11,907 bases of DNA. It comes from CAYREE01 sp964423225. GTDB lineage: Archaea; Altiarchaeota; Altiarchaeia; IMC4; SCGC-AAA252-I15. Below are positions 6,519-11,907 of the stretch, piece by piece; position 1 is the first letter of the stretch, and every line of letters begins with the position of its first letter. The position numbers and the translations under genes are program-made. The notes under the pieces are model-generated. The model was not told where the DNA came from. It was given only the letters and a program-made list of their open reading frames with translations, and ran no database searches. The stretch lies in contig CAYREE010000068.1 of NCBI GenBank assembly GCA_964423225.1, positions 1 through 11,907 on the forward strand. The letters run 5' to 3'.

Positions 6519-7208
6519 TTATTTTCCGTACCTTCGCTCTCTAGATCTAAAGTCAGCTAATAATTTGTTTAAATCTTCTTCTTGAAACTCCTGCCAGAGT
6601 TTTTCCATGAAATATATTTCACTATAAGCAGCCTGCCACAACAAGAAATTACTAATCCTATCCTCAGCAGTCCGTATTAATATATCAGGATAATCAGGCA
6701 CCCAAAGATTCTTCTTTATATTTTCCTCGGTTAATTTTAATCCAGCATCAACAACAGTCTGACATGCATTGATAATCTCCTGTCTGCCTCCATACGCAAT
6801 GGCAAGGTTAAGCTTCAATTTATCATAATCCTTCGTTACTTCCTCTAGCTTTGTCAAATTATCATATACTTCCTTACCAAGAGCGGAATTAGCACCGCTT
6901 TGCAATAAGTAATCCTTATTCCCGCAAATGTTTATCTGGACCTTGTTATCATGAATCCTCGATTCCTTCATAGCCTCAAGAGCATGATCGTTAAAAACAC
7001 TGAACAAGGTCTCGATCTCTTCCTCGCCCCTATTCTGTATGTTTTCAAGCGACAAAGCATATAGTGTTATCTCATCTACCTCAAGCTTTGAACACCACTC
7101 GATAAACTCGTAGAATTTCTTTATCCCCTGATCATATGACTCTAAGAGATTGATCTTCTTCTTTGCCATATACCTCCTGTTACCATCAGGAATCAATGCG
7201 ATATGCAT
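6519..7208 (-). CDS. uppS: Cis-prenyltransferase (UPP/dolichyl-PP synthase type)
   Basis: A 229-residue cis-prenyltransferase that extends a prenyl diphosphate with isopentenyl diphosphate to make the polyprenyl carrier used in glycosylation. It starts at MHIALIPDGNRR (1-12), with the metal-binding Asp at 8. LYALSLENIQNR (49-60) corresponds to the S-x-E-N motif, AYGGR (138-142) is conserved, and DILIRTAEDRISNFLLWQ (175-192) is the family signature, with E197 following. Two oddities are visible. The N-terminal helix usually found before the HxxxxxDGNRR motif is absent, and an in-frame stop close upstream of the ATG confirms the short start. The signature loop between T180 and R184 is one residue shorter than the usual T-[SG]-G-E-x-R. 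No Shine-Dalgarno is visible; the mRNA is probably leaderless. The next gene is aglB, one base away. Confidence 0.93.
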   Translation of the reverse strand: MHIALIPDGNRRYMAKKKINLLESYDQGIKKFYEFIEWCSKLEVDEITLYALSLENIQNRGEEEIETLFSVFNDHALEAMKESRIHDNKVQINICGNKDYLLQSGANSALGKEVYDNLTKLEEVTKDYDKLKLNLAIAYGGRQEIINACQTVVDAGLKLTEENIKKNLWVPDYPDILIRTAEDRISNFLLWQAAYSEIYFMEKLWQEFQEEDLNKLLADFRSRERRYGK

Positions 7209-7260
7209 TTTAACTCATAAAAAATTACGATTTTAATTTATTGATTTGTTCTTTTAATTA
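7209..7260. promoter_or_regulatory. Compact divergent promoter, uppS / nob1
   Basis: Only 52 bases separate two divergent ATG codons. The AT-rich box TTTTAATTTATT (7231-7242) reads AATAAATTAAAA on the other strand. Its centre is about 25 bases before the nob1 ATG and about 28 bases before the uppS ATG, the right distance in each direction for a TATA box giving leaderless mRNA. Neither start has a Shine-Dalgarno. Confidence 0.5.
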
Positions 7261-7749
7261 ATGAATATTATGGATAAAGGTATTATTTTAGATTCCTCCG
7301 CGATTTTTAGGTCAAACCTTGATTTCACGTCAGGCAACTATTATGTCACCTCCGACGTATTATCGGAGATAAACGACCCAAGGTACAGGGACGCAATCGA
7401 CTATGCAATTAGGAGTTCACACATAAAAATAATAGAAATCAATGAAAAACACCTTAAAACCACGATAAAAGCCAGTAAGGATACAGGAGATATAGATGAT
7501 CTAAGCCAGACAGATCTTGGAATAATCGCATGCGCCCTAGAATACGACCTAACAGTAGCATCTGACGACTATGCCATTCAAAACGTATGCAATCATCTAA
7601 GGATAAAAATATCAAAAACAGTTCATGAAGGCATTAAAAAGATAATAAAATGGAAATATGTGTGTAGTGGTTGTCTGAAAGAGATGAACGATCCGGGAAC
7701 CTGTAGTGTATGCGGCCACAATTCCAAAAAGATACCTAGAAAGAATTAA
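7261..7749 (+). CDS. nob1: Nob1, PIN-domain endonuclease of 16S rRNA 3'-end maturation
   Basis: A 162-residue PIN domain plus zinc ribbon, the standard archaeal Nob1 layout. The enzyme cuts precursor rRNA at the 3' end of 16S (site D equivalent). PIN acidic residues are visible at D11 (ILDSSA), E36 (VLSEI), D85 (SQTDLGIIA) and D102-D103 (SDDYAIQN). The C-terminal ribbon has C135-x2-C138 and C148-x2-C151 after the diagnostic W131-K-Y-V-C. The start at 7261 has no Shine-Dalgarno and a TATA-like box 25 bases upstream; a second ATG at 7270 would lose three non-conserved residues. It is divergent from uppS and followed 42 bases later by a GT2 gene. Fap7, its usual functional neighbour in ribosome maturation, is also in this window. 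Confidence 0.95.
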   Translation: MNIMDKGIILDSSAIFRSNLDFTSGNYYVTSDVLSEINDPRYRDAIDYAIRSSHIKIIEINEKHLKTTIKASKDTGDIDDLSQTDLGIIACALEYDLTVASDDYAIQNVCNHLRIKISKTVHEGIKKIIKWKYVCSGCLKEMNDPGTCSVCGHNSKKIPRKN

Positions 7750-7791
7750 AAAGTTTTTTAATGACTTACTACCAATGCTTATAGTCCTATT
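7750..7791 (+). promoter_or_regulatory. Possible terminator/promoter between nob1 and the GT2 gene
   Basis: T6 at 7754-7759 in AAAAAGTTTTTTAAT could end the nob1 transcript. It could equally serve as a TATA-like box about 34 bases before the ATG at 7792. There is no Shine-Dalgarno before that ATG, which mildly favours a separate short-leader or leaderless transcript over read-through. Confidence 0.3.
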
Positions 7792-8502
7792 ATGAAAAAG
7801 GTTGTTGTGATGCCAGCATACAATGCTGGGAAGACCATTGAAGACGTTTTTAGTAGGCTTCCGGAAGACGCTGTCGAAGAGATTGAGGAATACATAATTA
7901 TTGACGATGGAAGCACAGACGATACTAGAGAGAAGATTCAGAAACTTTCTAAAAAATTCAATATAAAACTCTTAGTACATGAGAAGAACAGAGGGTATGG
8001 TGCAGCACAAAAAACCGGTTATGACCAGGCTTTAAAAGAAGGTGCTGATCTGGCAGTCTTGCTTCATAGCGATGGACAATACGCTCCAGAGCTCATCAAG
8101 GAGATGATGGCGCCGATAGTAGAGGGTAAAGCAGATATAGTCGGTGGAAGCCGCATGCTTGGGGGAAAAGCATTGGAGGGAGGTATGCCCTTGATCAGAT
8201 ATTACGGGAATATATTCCTCTGTAAACTTGAAAACCTAATTTTTAGACTTGACTTAAAAACATATCATTCAGGATACAAGTCGTATAGCAAAAAAGCCCT
8301 TGAGTCCATCCCCTACAACAAATACAGTGATAGTTTTTACTTTGACAGCGAGATGCTAGTCGGATCCAAACGAGGTAAACTAGCTGTCGCTGAGATACCG
8401 ATTCCAACAAGATATGCAGAAGAAGTAAGCTATCTGAATCCAGTAACATATGGTCTAGGAGTACTTGGAGTTATACTAAGATACTTATTAGGCCGGATCT
8501 GA
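7792..8502 (+). CDS. Polyprenyl-phosphate glucose synthase-like glycosyltransferase (GT2, DPG/DPM family)
   Basis: A 236-residue GT2 enzyme of the DPM/DPG-synthase-like group, predicted to attach a sugar from a nucleotide donor to polyprenyl phosphate at the cytoplasmic face. Motifs are MPAYNAGKT (7-15), IIDDGSTDDT (36-45), HSDGQY (92-97), which holds the metal-binding acidic residue, GGSRMLGG (118-125), H159-SGYKSYS in the acceptor region, and FDSEMLV (184-190). It differs from the GT2 at 665-1363 by HSDGQ in place of a D-x-D and by lacking the PRxxGxSK element, so a different sugar or carrier is likely. The last 17 residues are hydrophobic and may touch the membrane. The GT-C gene begins within a dozen bases of its stop, which points to the two acting together. 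Confidence 0.88.
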   Translation: MKKVVVMPAYNAGKTIEDVFSRLPEDAVEEIEEYIIIDDGSTDDTREKIQKLSKKFNIKLLVHEKNRGYGAAQKTGYDQALKEGADLAVLLHSDGQYAPELIKEMMAPIVEGKADIVGGSRMLGGKALEGGMPLIRYYGNIFLCKLENLIFRLDLKTYHSGYKSYSKKALESIPYNKYSDSFYFDSEMLVGSKRGKLAVAEIPIPTRYAEEVSYLNPVTYGLGVLGVILRYLLGRI

Positions 8503-8507
8503 AGGTG
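8503..8507 (+). promoter_or_regulatory. Shine-Dalgarno of the GT-C gene
   Basis: AGGTG directly follows the GT2 stop (TGAAGGTG) and is 6 bases from ATG 8514. The GTG at 8505 overlaps this motif, so using it as a start would leave no ribosome site; this decides the start. Confidence 0.45.
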
Positions 8508-8513
8508 CTCTTC

Positions 8514-10391
8514 ATGGAGAAAAAGGCGTTAGCAAACGAAGAACAAGTGATATTATTATTATTCATTATCTCGTCTTTTGTCTATTTTTCATCTACTAAT
8601 GGACTATATGGTTCTAATCCGGGTAGCCACTATTCTCTTGTTAGATCAATGGTTGATAATCAGACATTCAAGGTGAATTCATTCGACATATTCACAGGAT
8701 ATATCGATTACGCCTTCTATAAGAATAATTCTTATTCAGACAGGGCTCCTGGATTAGCTTTTGCTGTAAGCCCGTTCTATATTGCAGGAAAGTTTATTCC
8801 AACAATGCTGCCAGTCCCATTCTATTTTATGGGTTGGGATGCGGGTAATCCTGCAGTCTTCTTTGTGTTATTATTTCCAGTCTTGGCCGGTGCTTTTTCT
8901 ATAGTATTATATTATAAGATACTACGACTTCTTGGTGCTAGCATATATTCATCTATTATTACATCGCTTGTCCTGGCTTTTGGAACGATCTTATGGAAGT
9001 ATTCTATGACTATTTATTCGCATAGTTTCTCAACCTTCCTGCATTTATCAGCCATTTATCTTATGTTAAAACTGAATGATCCAAGGAAACAGGTGTGGAT
9101 TGCTGGCCCATTATTCTTTGTGCTAGGATTTATGGTACTTACAGAATATGCAAATATACTACTTGTCATAATAATCATCGGATACCTGCAATATTCAAAG
9201 AAGTATGAATTGCAGAAAATCACTACACTTGATAAGAGGTATCTTATTCCATTTATCCTGCTATTGCTTCCAATCCTCATAATACCCGCCTACAACTGGA
9301 TAAACTTCGATAATCCATTCACTCCAGCATACCATTATTCTCCTCATCACCCATGGGTTGCAAAACTTAATGAATCATTATCCACGCCATTATCAGAAGG
9401 TCTTCCAGCCATGATCATAACCTCGCCAAAGATAGACGGCGGATTATTCGTACTAACACCAGTATTATTACTATCACTCTGGGGCTTCTACTACATGTCA
9501 AAGACCAATAAGAAAGAGGCAATACTCTTCGCATTATTGTTCCTCGTTCACCTACTATTCTATAGTAAATATAAGGCTTTCTCAGGAGGTGCTGTTCGAG
9601 ACACACGATACTTACTGACTGTCACACCCCTTCTTGTCGCCCCACTAGCATTCTGGATAGATAGATTCCTAATGAAAAGAAAGCAGATTCTAGAAAAAGC
9701 CTTTTTCGATATGGTTATGTGGCTATTGATTATTGTCTCGATCCTCAATGTCATGGATGATGTTGGGACTGAAGAAGGCCATAATCTACGAGAATTCATT
9801 TTCCCTGCATTATCTCTATCTGAACTGAAGGTAGATCTCATAGATGTTTTCCCAAGCCTTAGAAGACTACCCGCATTCATCGGATTATTCCTAGTCGTCT
9901 ACAGCATCATATCTTCCAGAATCAAGAGGCTCATCGGATTTGAATTAACACAAGAGACTGAGAGTAATTTCAATTCGATAATTGGAGGACTTCTTATCTT
10001 CGGCTTTGTATTAATTATCTTAACTTCGATCCAACCGATTGGCAAGGGTTTTTCGATGGGTGGATGGGAGTTTACAAGGAATAATATCGAATGGTTCCAA
10101 TCAGATTTCCCAATACAATCTGAGGAAAATGCAATGATGGTGAGAGGAGTATTAGATGTTGAACCACTAGCACCAGTTGTATTGAAGGTGATTGCAAAGG
10201 ATTGTATTGGAAAAGTCTTTGTGAATAAGAGGGCTGTTGGCGAGTTCAGAAACTGTTCAATATGCAAACACTGCAATGGAGGCAAAGTAGACTTGACAAG
10301 ATTTGTCCTTCCGGGATTGAATAGTATAGGCTTTGAAATAAAAGGATTTGAAAACAAGACGGGTTTTTCAGTGGAGAAAGCAGTTACTTAA
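8514..10391 (+). CDS. GT-C (GT39/PMT_2-like) membrane glycosyltransferase with C-terminal beta-rich domain
   Basis: A polytopic protein of about 625 residues. Numbering here is from an upstream in-frame GTG at 8505; ATG 8514 is preferred because GAAGGTG lies 6 bases before it. After the first membrane helix (about 15-32) comes an outer loop with N-P-G-S-H-Y and then DYAFYKNNSYSDRAPGL (68-84), which resembles the G-x-x-YS-D-x-x-PG-L element of phospholipid-carrier-dependent GT-C enzymes. GGAVRDTRYL (361-370) matches their late G-x-RYL motif. About 11-12 membrane segments end near 507. Residues 515-628 are not membrane-like: the pieces GKVFVNKRAVG (569-579) and VDLTRFVLPGLNSIGF (595-610) look like a galactose-binding or jelly-roll fold. 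All four nearby cysteines (567, 584, 587, 590) fall in this part. The likely role is transfer of sugar from polyprenyl phosphate outside the cell; the acceptor is unknown. Confidence 0.85.
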   Translation: MEKKALANEEQVILLLFIISSFVYFSSTNGLYGSNPGSHYSLVRSMVDNQTFKVNSFDIFTGYIDYAFYKNNSYSDRAPGLAFAVSPFYIAGKFIPTMLPVPFYFMGWDAGNPAVFFVLLFPVLAGAFSIVLYYKILRLLGASIYSSIITSLVLAFGTILWKYSMTIYSHSFSTFLHLSAIYLMLKLNDPRKQVWIAGPLFFVLGFMVLTEYANILLVIIIIGYLQYSKKYELQKITTLDKRYLIPFILLLLPILIIPAYNWINFDNPFTPAYHYSPHHPWVAKLNESLSTPLSEGLPAMIITSPKIDGGLFVLTPVLLLSLWGFYYMSKTNKKEAILFALLFLVHLLFYSKYKAFSGGAVRDTRYLLTVTPLLVAPLAFWIDRFLMKRKQILEKAFFDMVMWLLIIVSILNVMDDVGTEEGHNLREFIFPALSLSELKVDLIDVFPSLRRLPAFIGLFLVVYSIISSRIKRLIGFELTQETESNFNSIIGGLLIFGFVLIILTSIQPIGKGFSMGGWEFTRNNIEWFQSDFPIQSEENAMMVRGVLDVEPLAPVVLKVIAKDCIGKVFVNKRAVGEFRNCSICKHCNGGKVDLTRFVLPGLNSIGFEIKGFENKTGFSVEKAVT

Positions 10392-11529
10392 TCTCTGCTT
10401 TTTCTTTTAGCATCAGATAAATACCAGCATATCCTGGAATTTCAATGACTTCACCATTTCCATAAGGACCGAATTTATTCTCCATCATCTGGAATTGACC
10501 GATATCATTTATTGCACGAATACTGATTTGCTCATCATTGAATACGACTGTGTCAACAAGCGGATTAAAAGAATCTATATTCTTGGCAACCCCGGCTTTT
10601 AACCCTGTGCCTCCGTGTAGCGTACCAGGAAGGCGTATAAGCCTCGATGTGTCTGGAGTCACCATCCTATCAGCATCCTCCACATATTTCACTGAATAAT
10701 CAGCTATAATCCGCTCTTTTAACTTCGGCATGAATGAGAATAATGCATCCCATTTTCCCTTAACTAAGAATGACATGTATTTCTCCCGGTTCTTCACTAT
10801 CTTAGATGCTTCCCTTGGACTTATACCATACAGGTCCCTCAAATCCTCTTTAGATGATCCTAGGATCTTTTCAGTAAGGTCATATATCCTTCCAGGCCAG
10901 CCTGGATCGCCTTTAATAGGCCCTATCGTTGTTCCTTCAGACATCTTGACTTTGCCACGCTTGTATGTCAATCCTTCAGGCGATTCATCAGGATGAAAGA
11001 AAAAATCAATGTCTAATCCACTACCAGTAACATAATCGATTATCTCACGCCTACCATCACCATCCAGACTACGATATTCTTCATTGAATACGTGTATGTG
11101 ATATCCTTTGCTCCCTGAGAAATTTATTTTAATCTCATTGTCTGAGAGACCCAAGTCGTTTTTTAGAAAGTCTATCAAAGTGATAGCCTCAGTTTTAACA
11201 GCGTCTAATTCCACGGGATTTAATAATCCAATATCGCGGTCCAGGTCAAAAACAAGGTCTGCTCCAAGCCAGTTCTTATTTCCAATAGGCCTGTTTTCAG
11301 GGAATTCATAGTATGCGATTGAATAGCTGATATAATAGGGTGACTCGGTCTTCAAGTATTGATCGAGATCTCGCTGTGTTTTGAATCCTTTATGTCTGAA
11401 CTTTATCTTGTCTTCGAGTGTTCCGACACCAAACTCGCGTTTATGTATTTCAGAAGGCTCCTTGACCTTGTTATTCCAATAGTATTCCTTGAACTTCTTC
11501 TTCAAGAAGACTTTCGTATCAGTGTTCAT
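10384..11529 (-). CDS. priS: DNA primase small (catalytic) subunit PriS
   Basis: A 381-residue archaeal/eukaryotic-type primase catalytic subunit that makes primers at the replication fork with PriL. Catalytic D95 and D97 lie in VFDLDRD, SGSKGYHIHV (138-147) is the nucleotide-binding motif with its His, and the third acidic residue is D293 in TPDTSRLIRLPGTLHGG. The length is normal for an unfused archaeal PriS, and no PriL is attached. There is no cysteine in the whole protein, so the zinc knuckle that usually follows the DxD pair is missing; residues 98-137 pass directly into a helix. The 3' end overlaps the GT-C gene by 8 bases tail to tail. Upstream, TTTATTAT near 11561-11568 may be the TATA box for a short-leader transcript. 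No Shine-Dalgarno is evident. Confidence 0.95.
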   Translation of the reverse strand: MNTDTKVFLKKKFKEYYWNNKVKEPSEIHKREFGVGTLEDKIKFRHKGFKTQRDLDQYLKTESPYYISYSIAYYEFPENRPIGNKNWLGADLVFDLDRDIGLLNPVELDAVKTEAITLIDFLKNDLGLSDNEIKINFSGSKGYHIHVFNEEYRSLDGDGRREIIDYVTGSGLDIDFFFHPDESPEGLTYKRGKVKMSEGTTIGPIKGDPGWPGRIYDLTEKILGSSKEDLRDLYGISPREASKIVKNREKYMSFLVKGKWDALFSFMPKLKERIIADYSVKYVEDADRMVTPDTSRLIRLPGTLHGGTGLKAGVAKNIDSFNPLVDTVVFNDEQISIRAINDIGQFQMMENKFGPYGNGEVIEIPGYAGIYLMLKEKAEIK

Positions 11530-11574
11530 GATGATGTGTATTAATATGAAAACACAAGAGATAATAAACTCTAT
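11530..11574 (-). promoter_or_regulatory. Probable priS promoter
   Basis: The 45-base spacer before priS contains GTTTATTATC on the minus strand about 32-40 bases before the ATG, a plausible TATA box leading to a leader of under 10 bases. Read-through from the upstream gene is equally possible. Confidence 0.3.
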
Positions 11575-11907
11575 TCAATCTGATTTTTTCCTCACTATCC
11601 TCGTCCGCTTCCTTATCTGCTCGATTACTTCCTGTTCTAATGCTTGTTGATTATCTTTTAATTTCGGATCAATGCCATGATCAGCCATTTTTTTCTCTGA
11701 TCTGCCTAGAAGGTATCCATAGGCCACTGAACCCCAGTCATATGTTTCTAAGCCAATAGCCATGCTGATGCCAGAGGATATTTTTCCTAGTCGGTTTTTC
11801 CCAGCCATCATCGCTTCTGTTAAAACATGCTCTTCAACTCTTGGATCAATCATTTTATCGGCCAGTGCTCGACCACGCCCAACCATGTCTGGATTATAGT
11901 ATCTACC
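11575..11907 (-). CDS. Unrecognised protein upstream of priS, N-terminus cut by the window edge
   Basis: An open frame on the minus strand is still open at the right edge: seven codons (GRYYNPD) precede the first internal ATG at 11886, so the visible 110 residues are probably the C-terminal part of a longer protein. I do not recognise the family. The visible part has a mixed N-terminal stretch (MVGRGRALADKMIDPRVEEH), a central Gly/Ala/Tyr-rich stretch around GISMAIGLETYDWGSVAYGY, and a charged, helical C-terminus rich in Lys, Arg, Gln and Glu ending RKKSD. It has no signal peptide, no clear membrane segment and no cysteine. It lies 45 bases upstream of priS on the same strand and may be co-transcribed with it. 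Archaeal priS neighbours often act in replication, but no motif here shows that. Confidence 0.6.
   Translation of the reverse strand, partial: GRYYNPDMVGRGRALADKMIDPRVEEHVLTEAMMAGKNRLGKISSGISMAIGLETYDWGSVAYGYLLGRSEKKMADHGIDPKLKDNQQALEQEVIEQIRKRTRIVRKKSD

Noticed and set aside
8505..8513. GTG at 8505 as start of the GT-C gene
   Set aside because: The GTG overlaps the only ribosome site (GAAGGTG), which is correctly spaced for ATG 8514. The difference is three residues.
9899..10357. Minus-strand frame of 152 codons inside the GT-C gene
   Set aside because: It is entirely within a gene with recognisable motifs, is itself rich in Ser, Pro and Ile without motifs, and lacks a start signal.
11526..11583. 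Possible C/D-box RNA (ATGATGA near 11527 and CTGA near 11579)
   Set aside because: No internal D'/C' boxes or terminal stem are visible, and the C-like box is simply the priS start-codon region.
1..11907. CRISPR arrays, tRNA or rRNA genes, insertion sequences, integrases or att duplications
   Set aside because: I looked on both strands and saw no regularly spaced repeats, no cloverleaf candidates and no transposase or integrase motifs. The pilin array shows no mobile-element boundary in this window.

Overview
The window is archaeal and AT-rich. The evidence is a set of archaeal or archaeal/eukaryotic families: the small subunit of DNA primase (PriS), the rRNA endonuclease Nob1, an adenylate kinase of the Fap7/AK6 type, an AglB/STT3 oligosaccharyltransferase, a cis-prenyltransferase and Dol-P-sugar synthases. 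Several starts have a TATA-like box about 25-30 bases upstream of the ATG and no Shine-Dalgarno, as expected of leaderless archaeal mRNAs. The lineage cannot be fixed from this piece. A euryarchaeal or DPANN-type uncultured archaeon is plausible. PriS stands alone rather than fused to PriL, which argues against the most reduced Nanoarchaeota-like groups.

Layout. 1-1942 (minus): Fap7/AK6 kinase, then a Dol-P-mannose-synthase-like GT2, then a flippase-like membrane protein that runs off the left edge. 2045-3424 (plus): four tandem small secreted membrane proteins with the two-helix VirB2/TrbC (T4SS pilin) architecture, preceded by an AT-rich promoter and a strong Shine-Dalgarno. 3425-3607: a gene-free gap with opposing T-tract terminators. 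3608-7208 (minus): cis-prenyltransferase followed by AglB. 7209-7260: a short divergent promoter region. 7261-10391 (plus): Nob1, a Dol-P-glucose-synthase-like GT2, and a GT-C membrane glycosyltransferase with a C-terminal beta-rich outer domain. 10384-11529 (minus): PriS, overlapping the GT-C gene tail to tail. 11575-11907 (minus): an unrecognised protein cut by the right edge.

Most genes form a polyprenol-phosphate and protein-glycosylation neighbourhood. The cis-prenyltransferase makes the carrier lipid, two GT2 enzymes charge polyprenyl phosphate with sugars, a flippase-like protein and a GT-C enzyme act at the membrane, and AglB transfers the finished glycan to Asn-X-Ser/Thr. Two small-subunit ribosome maturation factors (Fap7 and Nob1) each head a unit made of a GT2 and then a polytopic membrane protein, a mirrored arrangement.

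The most interesting element is the four-gene pilin array. It resembles the pilin component of conjugative or DNA-import type IV secretion machinery, but no ATPase or channel gene lies in the window. Other points worth a second look are a PriS with no cysteine at all (hence no zinc knuckle), a one-residue deletion in the cis-prenyltransferase signature, and one TATA-like box apparently shared by two divergent leaderless genes.
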